The position numbers and the translations under genes were made by a program. Source: an uncultured Dehalococcoidia bacterium (GTDB lineage: Bacteria > Chloroflexota > Dehalococcoidia > Lucifugimonadales > GCA-2712585). Taken from it: a DNA stretch of 64,000 nucleotides. Numbering within the stretch: the first letter of the stretch is position 1; the number at the start of each line of letters is the position of its first letter. Where the stretch lies: positions 520,133-584,132 of the forward strand of contig OY282371.1 of NCBI GenBank assembly GCA_958295715.1, read 5' to 3'. The notes beneath the pieces were generated by a model, which did not search any database, was not told the DNA's origin, and was given only the letters and a program-made list of their open reading frames with translations. Below are positions 16,731 to 24,635 of the stretch, piece by piece.

Positions 16731-17062
16731 GGATTCCCGCCTGCGCGGGAATGACGGATAAGAGGGGCGAGAGTAACTGGTGTAGAGGCGCAGGGCGGGA
16801 ATCCATCCCCCCTCCGTTGCATCCCAAAGCCAACGCCCCGAACTCCAGCGCCGCCTGTGGGGACACCCCTCCACGGCTTGAGCCGCAGCCCCCGTCCCTG
16901 CGCATCGTTACGCGGTTCTCTGTCGCAACGGGGGCAAGAAAGATGGATTCCCGCCTGCGCGGGAATGACGGAAAAGGGAGGCCGGAAGGACGGATGGGGA
17001 GGCGGGAATCCAGGAAGGCCCCAACGCAGAACCGACGCCCCGAATCCCGGCTTCACCCATAG
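16731..17062. repeat. Cluster of REP-like palindromes and a second partial cargo copy
   Basis: Palindromes at 16731-16758 and 16945-16971, a half copy near 17003 (GGCGGGAATCCAGG) and a cargo duplicate at 16830-16971. No protein or RNA gene recognised; open frames through here translate the repeats only. Confidence 0.75.
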
Positions 17063-17126
17063 GGGCGCCACCGTCCGTTACCCCTTAACGAGGCGCGTAG
17101 CCTTCGGAGTCTGGCCGTGGGAGTCC

Positions 17127-17156
17127 TTGACCGCGCGCCTGGGCCAAGCCTAGAAT
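17127..17156 (+). promoter_or_regulatory. Promoter of ffh
   Basis: TTGACC (17127-17132), an 18-base spacer and TAGAAT (17151-17156) lie immediately upstream of the ATG at 17168, implying a very short leader. Confidence 0.5.
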
Positions 17157-17167
17157 TAACCTCTGCC

Positions 17168-18499
17168 ATGTTTGATTCCCTTACCGATAAGCTAACCGCC
17201 GTCTTTGACCGCCTCACCAGCCGCGGCCGCCTTACGGAGCGCGAGGTGGACCAGGCCCTTAGGCAGGTGCGCTTGGCCCTCCTGGAGGCTGACGTTAACT
17301 TCAAGGTGGCCCGCGAGTTTGTGACCAGGGTTAAGGAGCGTTCCGTTGGCGCCGAGGTCATGGAGTCCCTCAACCCGGGGCAGCAGGTGGTCAAGATCGT
17401 TCATGACGAGCTTACGGCCATTCTCAGCGCCGGCGACCACAAGCTGACCCGCTCCTCTCAATCGCCGAGCATCCTAATGCTGGTGGGCCTCCAGGGGTCG
17501 GGCAAGACCACCACGGCGGCCAAGCTGGCCACTCAGATGAGGCGTCAAGGGCAGTCGTCCCTGCTGGTGGCCGCCGACCTGCGCCGCCCCGCCGCCGTTC
17601 AACAACTGGTGGCCCTCGGCAAGCAGGCGTCCATCCCGGTGCACGCGGCGGATGCCCCGTCAACCCCTCTCCGGGTAGCCTCAGATGGCGTGGAGAAGGC
17701 CAGGGAGTTGGGCGTGGCGTGGGCCATTATCGACACCGGCGGCCGCCTCCACGTTGATGAGGAGATGATGGAGGAGATGGCCGAGCTCCGCAGCCGCATC
17801 GCCCCCCACGAAGTCATCCTGGTTCTTGACGCCATGACGGGCCAGGACGCTGTCCAAACGGCCCAGGAGTTCCACAGCCGCGCGCCTCTCACGGGCATTA
17901 TTTTGACCAAGTTGGATGGAGACGCCCGTGGGGGGGCCGCCCTGTCAGTCACCCGCGTCACGGGGGTTCCCATCAAGTTCCTGGGCATGGGCGAGAGGGC
18001 CGACGCGCTGGACCCCTTCTATCCCGACCGCCTGGCATCCCGGATACTGGGTATGGGGGACGTTTCCACCCTGGTGGAAAAGGCCCAGCAGGTGGTGGAC
18101 AGGAAGCGGGCCGTGGAGTTGGAGAAGAAGCTCCGCAAGGCCGCCTTCGACCTGGAGGACTTCTTGGAGCAGCTTCAGGGCGTGAAGCGCATGGGGTCTA
18201 TAGGCCAGTTTATGGATATGATCCCGGGCTTCTCCCAGTTGAGCAAACGCCTACCCCAAAGCGTCTTGGATGGCGACGAGTTGAAGCGGGTGGAGGCTAT
18301 GATTCGCTCTATGACCCCTCAGGAGCGCCGCAGTCCCGCCATTATCAACGGCAGCCGGCGTCGCCGGATAGCCTTGGGCAGCGGCGTGAAGCCCCAGGAC
18401 GTGAACCGGCTCCTGAACCAGTTCGGCCAAGCCCAGAAGGTGATGCGTCAGATGGCCCGTAGGCGCGGCCCCAAGGACCTAACCCGCCTATTCGGGTAG
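17168..18499 (+). CDS. ffh: Signal recognition particle GTPase
   Basis: Ffh binds 4.5S RNA and signal sequences and delivers ribosomes to FtsY. ATG at 17168 gives 443 residues starting FDSLTDKLTAVFDRLT. G domain motifs are GLQGSGKTTTAAKLA, DTGGRLHVD, and TKLDGDARGG; the methionine-rich M domain (from about 320) contains GQFMDMIPGFSQL and the RNA-binding INGSRRRRIALGSG. The M domain is somewhat poor in methionine at the finger loop. Stand-alone gene. Confidence 0.96.
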   Translation: MFDSLTDKLTAVFDRLTSRGRLTEREVDQALRQVRLALLEADVNFKVAREFVTRVKERSVGAEVMESLNPGQQVVKIVHDELTAILSAGDHKLTRSSQSPSILMLVGLQGSGKTTTAAKLATQMRRQGQSSLLVAADLRRPAAVQQLVALGKQASIPVHAADAPSTPLRVASDGVEKARELGVAWAIIDTGGRLHVDEEMMEEMAELRSRIAPHEVILVLDAMTGQDAVQTAQEFHSRAPLTGIILTKLDGDARGGAALSVTRVTGVPIKFLGMGERADALDPFYPDRLASRILGMGDVSTLVEKAQQVVDRKRAVELEKKLRKAAFDLEDFLEQLQGVKRMGSIGQFMDMIPGFSQLSKRLPQSVLDGDELKRVEAMIRSMTPQERRSPAIINGSRRRRIALGSGVKPQDVNRLLNQFGQAQKVMRQMARRRGPKDLTRLFG

Positions 18500-18811
18500 C
18501 ACCCTCACCCGCCGGCACTGCCATGTGGGAAGCTGTGCGCCAAGGCCGGGATTAACCGGCGCCGCGCCACTCCTCCCGCATTCCCGCCCCCCATTCCGTC
18601 ATTCCCGTGAAAACGGGAATCCAGGAAGTCTCCATCGCAAAACCAACGCCTCAAGCCCCAAGGCCACCCATAGAGGTGTCTGCCAGGGACGCCCGCCCCC
18701 CGCCTCCCCCCGTGACGAGGGATGGGGGTCTGGCCGTAACCGGACTATCTCTTACCGGTGATTTCCCCCGGCGCAATAGAGGGGGAGGGATGGATTCCCG
18801 CCTTCGCGGGA
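18500..18811. repeat. Repeat-rich gap with a REP variant and the left half of the split REP
   Basis: A REP variant with GTGAAAAC in the loop occupies 18598-18623. A separate dispersed motif (CGCCAAGGCCGGGATTAACCGGCGC, 18539 onward) reappears near 20226. The segment 18792-18811 is the left half of a REP palindrome interrupted by the insertion sequence. Confidence 0.7.
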
Positions 18812-18837
18812 GTATCCCTGTTAGAAGTCAAGGGGGG

Positions 18838-19779
18838 TTAGGTGGTTGAGGAGCGCTGTTCCGTCCAGGGGGCGCCCCGCCGGGCCACCGCGTTGAGTTG
18901 CAGCAGCAGCTTGCGCATGGCCGCCACTATGGCCACCTTGCCCGGCTTACCCCCTCGCTTCAGACGCTCGTAGAACCTCTTCAGTTCCCCCTCCCACCGG
19001 ACCCCCGACAGCGCGGCCATGTACAGGGCCCGGCGCACCCACCAACGCCCCCCACGGATGCTCCGCCGCCCCTGCTGTCGCCCACTGTCCCGGGACCAGG
19101 GGGCCAGCCCCACCAGGGAGGTCAGGGCCCGCCCGTTTATCACTCCCAACTCCGGCAGGTGGGCTATCAGGACGCAGGCCGTCAGTTCTCCCACCCCACG
19201 CACGCTCTGATACAGGGCCGCCCGCTCCCCCAGACTGGCGTGGCTCGAAAGCATCCTGCCCCGCTCCCGGTCCAGTTCAGTTATCTCCTCCTCCAGCCAT
19301 CCAATGTGCCGCCTCACCGACCTCTTCATCCTCTCGTTCAGCCCCTTCTCCAGCCGGTTCCGTTCCTGCACCCTCTGTTCCACCAACTGCCGGCGGCGGA
19401 CCATCAGCTCTTTCAAGGCCTCAGTCTCCTCATCCAGCCCGCCGGCGCCGGTCAACTCAAAGGCCATCCCATACCGGCTCAACACCTTGGCGTCGAGTCC
19501 GTCGGTCTTGGCCTCCTTCCCCAAGGCTCGCGCCAAGGCCCGCACCCGGTTGGGGTGGGCCACTTCCACCTCCACGCCACCCTTCCTCAGCCCTTTCACC
19601 ATCCCGCGCTCGTATCCACCGGTGGCCTCGCAGACCGCCCGGGAGCATTCCTGGGTCCTCAGCCATTCCAGCAGTTCCTCCATCCCCTCCGGGGTGTTGG
19701 CGAATCCCTTCACCGCCCCCTCGCACACCGACACCGCCAATTCCCTCTTGCTCACGTCTATTCCCGCCGCCACTCTCAT
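18838..19779 (-). CDS. IS110-family transposase (bridge-RNA-guided recombinase)
   Basis: The 313-residue protein has the RuvC-like DEDD domain at the N-terminus: AAGIDVSKRELAV (first Asp), AVCEATGGYERG (Glu) and KTDGLDAKVLSRYG (Asp pair). A coiled linker spans about 120-185. The Transposase_20 domain has SVRGVGELTACVLIAHLPE, then LVGLAPWSRDSGRQQG with the conserved Ser-Gly expected to hold the catalytic serine. Length and motifs indicate an intact enzyme. Family members recombine DNA through a structured RNA encoded in the element. Confidence 0.95.
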   Translation of the reverse strand: MRVAAGIDVSKRELAVSVCEGAVKGFANTPEGMEELLEWLRTQECSRAVCEATGGYERGMVKGLRKGGVEVEVAHPNRVRALARALGKEAKTDGLDAKVLSRYGMAFELTGAGGLDEETEALKELMVRRRQLVEQRVQERNRLEKGLNERMKRSVRRHIGWLEEEITELDRERGRMLSSHASLGERAALYQSVRGVGELTACVLIAHLPELGVINGRALTSLVGLAPWSRDSGRQQGRRSIRGGRWWVRRALYMAALSGVRWEGELKRFYERLKRGGKPGKVAIVAAMRKLLLQLNAVARRGAPWTEQRSSTT

Positions 19780-19800
19780 CTCCCGGCCTCCTCTGCTATA

Positions 19801-19990
19801 CTGTCGTCGCCCTCCGCACTTGCAAATGCGGGCCTCTACGCCCGTGTATCCCTTCGGAGCGGCTTGACGATGGCGCGGGGGGTGTCTTACTCCCGCACGG
19901 CGCAGCGGAACCTCAGGGGACCGCTCGCCCTATGACGGCCGACGCGCCCCCCGCGCCAGTCTTGTAGATTGGCCTCCCTACAAGACTTTT
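19801..19990 (-). ncRNA. Candidate IS110 bridge RNA
   Basis: Read in the transposase direction: (1) 5' hairpin GTCTTGTAG/CTACAAGAC at 19986-19959. (2) A target loop closed by an 11-bp perfect stem, 19957-19947 with 19882-19872, holding CCGTCAT (19938-19932) on the 5' side and GCGGGAGT (19896-19889) on the 3' side around an inner AGCGG/CCGCT hairpin. (3) A donor loop closed by TCGTC/GACGA (19870-19866, 19808-19804) plus CTCCG/CGGAG, holding GGGATAC (19852-19846) and TGCAAGT (19824-19818) around CGGGC/GCCCG. The first pair matches both halves of the insertion site; the second matches both element ends. Exact RNA ends are estimates. Confidence 0.85.
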
Positions 19991-19992
19991 TC

Positions 19993-19998
19993 AACATA
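19993..19998 (-). promoter_or_regulatory. -10 half of a promoter assembled at the IS circle junction
   Basis: In an excised circle, TTGACT at the right end (minus strand, 18831-18826) would sit 17 bases before TATGTT here (19998-19993). In the inserted form they are over 1.1 kb apart. Start would fall about 19987, at the foot of the first bridge RNA hairpin. Junction promoters are known for IS110 elements. Confidence 0.65.
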
Positions 19999-20001
19999 CA
20001 A

Positions 20002-20317
20002 ATGACGGAAGGGAGGAGGGAATCCATCTTTCCCTATTCCCTGCTAACAACATCGCCCTCCTTTGACAGCGCTCCGGGTTGAGCCGGCAGGCTGGGCCGA
20101 GGGCGTGAGAGCGACACATTGGCCGGTTTGGGTTGGAGTCTTCCTGGATTCCCGCCTACGCGGGAATGACGGATAAGAGGGATGGGAATGCCGGGTGTGG
20201 AAACGGGAATCCATCCCTTCTGGCGCGCGCCAAGGCTGGGGTTAACCGGCGCTGGACTGACCTCGCCGCGGCGTACCGCGCGCACAGCTAAGGGAGGCGT
20301 TTCTGCTCCAGCCTGTC
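20002..20317. repeat. Right half of the split REP and further dispersed repeats
   Basis: ATGACGGAA at 20002 resumes the interrupted palindrome. A complete REP copy lies at 20146-20172. GGCGTGAGAGCGACACATTGG near 20103 reappears inverted near 39405. No gene seen. Confidence 0.7.
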
Positions 20318-20905
20318 CTATCCTCCCAGAGGCGCGGCGGCCAGCTCGCGGTACACGGCCCCCTCCGGGGTCAGGACGCTGTGGATTAGGGACACGCGCC
20401 GCGCCTCCCAGGAGTCACCGGGCGCGCCCGCCCCCGTCACCGCGGCCATCGTTCCTGCCGCCTTCATAACGTCAAGGCTCTTGGCGTAGAGAGGGCCGCT
20501 TTTCACCCTTCCCAGGGTTAGATGCGGCGCAAACCTTCTCCGGTCCCGCGCGAACCCCAAGGCCGCCATCCGGTCTTCAACGGACTCTTGCAGGCGGCGC
20601 AGTCCATCCAGGTCTCCCTCCACCCCCACCCAGATAACCCGCGGGTTCCCGGCCGTGGGGAAGACGCCCAGGGGTCCCAGGCTCAGCCGTATGGGACCGG
20701 CTTCTTGGGCCGCCTCGCTCATCCCCCCGGCTATTCCGTCCACCAGGTTGGGGTTCACGTCTCCCAGGAACCGGAGGGTCAGGTGGACGCCTTCGGGTCT
20801 GACCCACCGTATTCCCTGCGCCCCCGCCTCTCGCAGGCCGCCGGTCAGGGCGGCCAGGGACTCCCGGACGCGGGCGGGCGGTTCTATTGCTATGAAGGTT
20901 CGCAT
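20318..20905 (-). CDS. thpR: RNA 2',3'-cyclic phosphodiesterase
   Basis: This is a 2H phosphoesterase of the LigT/ThpR family; known members open 2',3'-cyclic phosphates. The ATG at 20905 gives 195 residues starting RTFIAIEPPARVRESL. The two catalytic motifs are HLTLRFLGD (HxT) and HLTLGRVKSG (HxT), at the expected spacing. The frame stays open upstream but only as a shadow of the neighbouring glycosylase. It overlaps that gene by 16 bases. Confidence 0.92.
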   Translation of the reverse strand: MRTFIAIEPPARVRESLAALTGGLREAGAQGIRWVRPEGVHLTLRFLGDVNPNLVDGIAGGMSEAAQEAGPIRLSLGPLGVFPTAGNPRVIWVGVEGDLDGLRRLQESVEDRMAALGFARDRRRFAPHLTLGRVKSGPLYAKSLDVMKAAGTMAAVTGAGAPGDSWEARRVSLIHSVLTPEGAVYRELAAAPLGG

Positions 20906-21447
20906 TGGGGACTCGGCCCATCCTTCAAGCAGTCTCGCAGCTCCTTGAGGCTGCGGAGCCAACCCGCCAGCGCATCCAGTGAGTACTGGGCGTTGGCGGG
21001 GCTGGGGTTGGGCACGACGAAGACGGTGGAGGAACCAATGGGCCGTTCCTGAAGGCCGAGCCTGGGCTTCGCCGGCGCTCCCTCGGCGTGGCGCAGGTAC
21101 TGCGAGTAGGCCATGACCCCGTGGAAGCAGACTATCAGGGGCTGGAAACGCTCCAGCTTCTCTTTGAGGACAGGCGCCCATTGGCGGAAGTCCTGGGCCT
21201 TAAGCCCGGAGGCCTGCTTGGAGGGACGCTTCACCACGTCGGTGAAGCCGACGCCGTCCTCAAGGAGGGTGTGGTCGTCCTCGGGGGACACGGGGCGGCT
21301 CACCAGCCCGGAGCGGTTGAGGGCGGCCCAAAACCTGTTGCGCGGATTGGCGAAGTAGCGCCCCCGCTCCACCGAATACTGGGATGGGTTCAGTCCCACC
21401 ATGGCTATGTCCAGCCCACGGCGCAGGTAGTCGGGCAGGGTTTTCAT
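20890..21447 (-). CDS. mug: Mismatch-specific uracil/thymine-DNA glycosylase (MUG/TDG family)
   Basis: The 185-residue protein starts KTLPDYLRRGLDIAMVGLNPS; GLNPS is the MUG/TDG motif I containing the catalytic Asn. FYANPRNRFW-like sequence (YFANPRNRFWAAL) and the C-terminal VVPNPSPAN motif complete the pattern. It would remove uracil or thymine from G mismatches. ATG overlaps the stop of the upstream amidohydrolase by 4 bases and it is followed by thpR, so three genes form a unit. Confidence 0.9.
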   Translation of the reverse strand: MKTLPDYLRRGLDIAMVGLNPSQYSVERGRYFANPRNRFWAALNRSGLVSRPVSPEDDHTLLEDGVGFTDVVKRPSKQASGLKAQDFRQWAPVLKEKLERFQPLIVCFHGVMAYSQYLRHAEGAPAKPRLGLQERPIGSSTVFVVPNPSPANAQYSLDALAGWLRSLKELRDCLKDGPSPQCEPS

Positions 21448-22298
21448 TCCGGCGCGTCGCCAAGGCCCAGGAGCCGCTTGGCGTTTCCCCCGAGGATGGC
21501 CGCCTTCTGCGCCCCGGTCAGGGAGCTTTCCCTCACCTGCTTTATGACCCGTCGCTGGGGGAGGAGCGGGTAGTCGACGCCCAGCAGGATTCGTTCCGCT
21601 CCCACCAGTCCCGCCACCGTTTCGAACACCTTGGGGCCGTAGAGGAAGGGCGAGGCGGCGCAGTCGAAGTAGACGTTTTCCAACCCCCGCGCCACCTCCG
21701 GCATCAGCCCGTAGAAGGGGAGGCCGCCGCCCCAGTGGGCGCATACGATGACGTTGTTGGGGAAGTTTTGTATGAAGGCCCACAGCCTGCCGGGGGTGGT
21801 CGCGCCCTTGCCGGGGTAGAGGTGTCCCGCCGGCTCGGAGCCGTGGACGAGGGTAATGAGGTTAAGCTCCTTGGCGGCGTCCATGAGGGGCGCCATCCCC
21901 TTGTAACCGGTGATGTCGAAGCCCTGGCTGTCGGGGTGGAGCTCGCCGATTCCCACGGCCCCTTCAGCCGCGCATCGTTCCACCTCGCGGAGGGCGGCGG
22001 CTCCCCAGGCGGGATTCACCGAGCAGAAGGGGATGATTCGTCCCGGATGCTCCTTGGCGGCGCTGAGGATGTAGTCGTTGGCCTCTTGAGCCGTCGGCAA
22101 GTCCGACCAGCCTATGCCCATGGCCACGGTGACATCCACCCCGGCCCGCTCCATGGCATCCAGCAGGTCCGGGGCGTCGGCCAGCTTCGCCGCGGGGTTG
22201 GAGAAGAGTTCGGCGAAGGTGGCGTCGGCCTTCCTAATCTCACCGCGCCGGTCCTTGAAGGAGGGCGGGTGCAGGTGTGAGTGAAAGTCAATTATCAT
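21444..22298 (-). CDS. Amidohydrolase 2 family metal-dependent hydrolase
   Basis: The 284-residue TIM-barrel enzyme starts IIDFHSHLHP, the HxH metal motif. Further ligands are likely in LVHGSEP, VCAHWGGG and LLGVDYPLLP (the late Asp). This is the ACMSD/amidohydrolase_2 group, whose members act as decarboxylases or hydrolases; the substrate cannot be told. The start follows a TATACT-like sequence within 20 bases, so the transcript may be nearly leaderless. Confidence 0.85.
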   Translation of the reverse strand: MIIDFHSHLHPPSFKDRRGEIRKADATFAELFSNPAAKLADAPDLLDAMERAGVDVTVAMGIGWSDLPTAQEANDYILSAAKEHPGRIIPFCSVNPAWGAAALREVERCAAEGAVGIGELHPDSQGFDITGYKGMAPLMDAAKELNLITLVHGSEPAGHLYPGKGATTPGRLWAFIQNFPNNVIVCAHWGGGLPFYGLMPEVARGLENVYFDCAASPFLYGPKVFETVAGLVGAERILLGVDYPLLPQRRVIKQVRESSLTGAQKAAILGGNAKRLLGLGDAPE

Positions 22299-22338
22299 GG
22301 TGGCCGCTATAGTATAGGCGTCGTTTTGGTTCCTACGC

Positions 22339-22367
22339 TAGACACCCCCAAGGGCCGTTGATATAAT
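22339..22367 (+). promoter_or_regulatory. Promoter of the transketolase pair
   Basis: TAGACA (22339-22344), a 17-base spacer and a perfect TATAAT (22362-22367), 31 bases before the GTG start. Confidence 0.65.
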
Positions 22368-22398
22368 GCGCCATCGAAACCCCCTAGCCTGATGTGGA

Positions 22399-23256
22399 GT
22401 GACGGGAATTTTGGACGACCACGGGGCCATTCGCGCCGGTGAAGCGCGGCCAAGCGTTGAGGAGATGGAGGCCATCGCCAAGGGATTGCGGCGAAACATC
22501 CTTAGGATGATATTCACCGCCGGCAGCGGTCACCCCGGCGGCTCCCTCTCCGAGATAGACCTTCTCACCGCCCTGTACTTCGGCGTTATGAAGACGGACC
22601 CCGGGAACCCACGGTGGGAGGGCAGGGACCGCTTCATCCTGAGCAAGGCCCACGCCTGCCCCGGCCTATACGCGGTTCTGGCGCGAAAGGGGTTCTTCCC
22701 CGAGGAGGAGTTGTTGAGCTTCCGGCAGATTGACAGCCGCCTTCAGGGGCACGCCCACGTGATGACCCCCGGCGTCGAGATGAGCTCCGGCTCCCTGGGC
22801 CAGGGGTTGTCCTTCGGCGTCGGCTGCGCCTTGGCGGCCCGGGCCGACGGCGCGCGGCGCCGCGTCTACGTCATGCTGGGCGACGGCGAGTGCGACGAGG
22901 GGCAGGTGTGGGAGGCGGCCATGTCTGCCGCCCACTACGGCTTGGACAACCTCACCGCCATCGTTGACCGCAACCGCATTCAGAATGACCGCTTCACCGA
23001 CGACGTTATGAAGTTGGAGCCTCTGGCCGACAAGTGGCTCGCCTTCGGCTGGCGAGTCCTGGAGGTCGACGGCCACCGGATGGGAGATATCCTGTCCACC
23101 TTCAAGCAGGCCGCGGAGTCCCAAGGGCGTCCCTCGGTCATCATAGCCAGTACCGTCAAGGGGAAGGGCGTAAGTTTCATGGAGAACAACCCCGCCTTTC
23201 ACGGGGCCGCTCCCAGCCGGGAGGAGTACGATAAGGCCATGCTGGAGTTGGCCTGA
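22399..23256 (+). CDS. Transketolase, N-terminal (thiamine pyrophosphate) subunit
   Basis: This 285-residue subunit binds thiamine diphosphate and exchanges two-carbon units between sugar phosphates. Hallmarks are AGSGHPGGSLS near residue 40, SKAHACPGLY, a GQGLSFGVGCALA stretch and the metal/ThDP motif LGDGECDEGQVWEA. Split transketolases occur in archaea and several anaerobic bacteria. The GTG start is chosen; the next gene encodes the other half 8 bases later. Confidence 0.93.
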   Translation: MTGILDDHGAIRAGEARPSVEEMEAIAKGLRRNILRMIFTAGSGHPGGSLSEIDLLTALYFGVMKTDPGNPRWEGRDRFILSKAHACPGLYAVLARKGFFPEEELLSFRQIDSRLQGHAHVMTPGVEMSSGSLGQGLSFGVGCALAARADGARRRVYVMLGDGECDEGQVWEAAMSAAHYGLDNLTAIVDRNRIQNDRFTDDVMKLEPLADKWLAFGWRVLEVDGHRMGDILSTFKQAAESQGRPSVIIASTVKGKGVSFMENNPAFHGAAPSREEYDKAMLELA

Positions 23257-23264
23257 GGCGCGCC

Positions 23265-24215
23265 GTGGCTATATCCTTTTCCAACGCATCCACACGGGAG
23301 ACCTACGGCAAGGTATTGGTGGAGTTGGGCCGCGAGAACCCCGACATCGTGGTCTTGGGCGGCGACCTGAACAAGTCCACCTTCGTGCATCTCTTCGCCC
23401 AGGAGTTCCCCGACCGCTTTTACGACTTCGGCCCCGCCGAGCAGAACATTATGGGCGTGGCGGCGGGGATGGCGGCGTCGGGCAAGACCCCCTTCGTGAG
23501 CACCTTCGCCGTCTTCGGCATGTGCCGCCCCTTCGACCAGGTGCGGATTAGCGTGGCTCAGCCGCGCCTGAACGTGAAGATAGTGTGCACCCACGCCGGC
23601 ATCCTCACCGGCGAGGACGGCATGTCGGCCCACGGCATCGAGGACCTGTCCCTGGCCTGCTCCCTTCCGGGGTTCAACGTGTTGGCCCCCTGCGACGCCG
23701 TGGAGACTCGCGAGGCGGTGAGGACCGCCGCCCAGACCCCGGGCCCCTTCTACGTGCGCCTCTACAGGCCCGCCACGCCGGTGGTGCACCCGGACGGCTG
23801 CGACTTCGCCCTGGGCAGGGGCGAGGTTATGCGCCAGGGCTTGGACGCTTCCATCTTCGCCACCGGGGTGATGGTGGCCACGGCCCTCCAAGCCGCCGAG
23901 TCCCTGGTTCAGGAGGGTGTCCAGTGCCGCGTGGTCAACATCCACACCCTCAGCCCCCTTGACGAGGAGGTCATCGCCGAGGCGTCCAGGGACACGGGGG
24001 CGGTGGTCACCGTCGAGGAGCACCTGGCCCACGGCGGGTTGGGCAGCCGCGTCGCCCAGGCCCTGGGGCGCAAGGCCCCGGCCCCCCTGGAGATGGTGGC
24101 CTTGGAGGGCTACACCGAATCGGGCGCCCCGGACCTGCTCATGGAGAAGTACCGTCTGTCGCAGCGGGACGTTGAGGCGGCGGTCAGGAAGGCGATAGGG
24201 CGAAAGGCCGGCTAG
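23265..24215 (+). CDS. Transketolase, C-terminal (pyrimidine-binding) subunit
   Basis: The 316-residue partner contains the pyrimidine-binding domain (GPAEQNIMGVAAGMA with the key Glu; THAGILTGEDGMSAHG) and the C-terminal transketolase domain from about residue 190. Start is GTG. The last codons, which spell VRKAIGRKAG, lie in the first copy of a 76-bp tandem array that continues past the stop, so the C-terminus has been a recombination substrate. Confidence 0.93.
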   Translation: MAISFSNASTRETYGKVLVELGRENPDIVVLGGDLNKSTFVHLFAQEFPDRFYDFGPAEQNIMGVAAGMAASGKTPFVSTFAVFGMCRPFDQVRISVAQPRLNVKIVCTHAGILTGEDGMSAHGIEDLSLACSLPGFNVLAPCDAVETREAVRTAAQTPGPFYVRLYRPATPVVHPDGCDFALGRGEVMRQGLDASIFATGVMVATALQAAESLVQEGVQCRVVNIHTLSPLDEEVIAEASRDTGAVVTVEEHLAHGGLGSRVAQALGRKAPAPLEMVALEGYTESGAPDLLMEKYRLSQRDVEAAVRKAIGRKAG

Positions 24216-24635
24216 ACCCCAGCGCCGCGCATGAGACGCGGCTCAAATAGGGGCGGTGGTCAGGAAGGCCATAGGGCGAAAGGCCGGCTGACTCCGGGGG
24301 CCGCGCATGAGATGCGGCTCAAATGGGAGCGGCGGTCAGGAAGGCGATAGGGCGCAAGGCCGGCTGACCCCGGGGGCCGCGCATGAGATGCGGCTTAAAT
24401 AGGAGCGGCGGTCAGGAATGCGATAGGGCGAAAGGCCGGCTGACCCCGGGGGCCGCGCATGAGACGCGGCCCAAATAGGAGCGGCGGTCAGGAAGGCGAT
24501 AGAGCGAAAGGCCGGCTAGACCCCAGGCGCCGCGCTTCAGATGCGGCTCAAATAGTAGCGGCGGTCAGGAAGGCGATAGGGCGAAAGGCCGGCTAGACCC
24601 TGGGGGCCGCGCTTGAGGGGCGGCTCACATAAGCC
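24175..24635. repeat. 76-bp tandem array, six copies, starting inside the transketolase gene
   Basis: GTCAGGA occurs at 24183, 24259, 24335, 24411, 24487 and 24564. Each unit carries GCGATAGGGCGAAAGGCCGGCT, the coding sequence for the transketolase C-terminus and stop, followed by a hairpin of the form GCCGCGCATGAGATGCGGC. Copies differ at a few sites. The array fills the gap between convergent genes up to the ybaB stop. It has no unique spacers, so it is not CRISPR. Confidence 0.92.

Larger units (their letters stand above)
18812..20001 (-). mobile_element. IS110-family insertion sequence, apparently complete (1190 bp)
   Basis: Boundaries come from the interrupted REP palindrome: CGCGGGA ends at 18811 and ATGACGG resumes at 20002, and together they restore the sequence seen intact many times in the window. 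The element has one transposase gene, only 26 bases beyond its stop, and a 222-base non-coding region before its start. There are no terminal inverted repeats or target duplication, as known for IS110. A long 5' non-coding end is the layout of the IS110 (not IS1111) subgroup, where the bridge RNA is encoded. One copy in this window. Confidence 0.88.

Noticed and set aside
16475..17071. Long open frames on both strands through the repeat cluster
   Set aside because: They translate the palindromic repeats (recurring IPAQAGIQ-like or DSRLRGND-like peptides), lack ribosome sites and have no domains.
19959..19991. Rho-independent terminator formed by GTCTTGTAG/CTACAAGAC and TTTTT
   Set aside because: On the plus strand it looks like a terminator, but no plus-strand gene ends here, and on the minus strand it fits as the first hairpin of the bridge RNA.
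24175..24635. Possible CRISPR array from regular 76-bp repeats
   Set aside because: The whole unit is repeated with no unique spacers and no cas genes nearby. The same holds for the 78, 126, 93 and 40 bp arrays.
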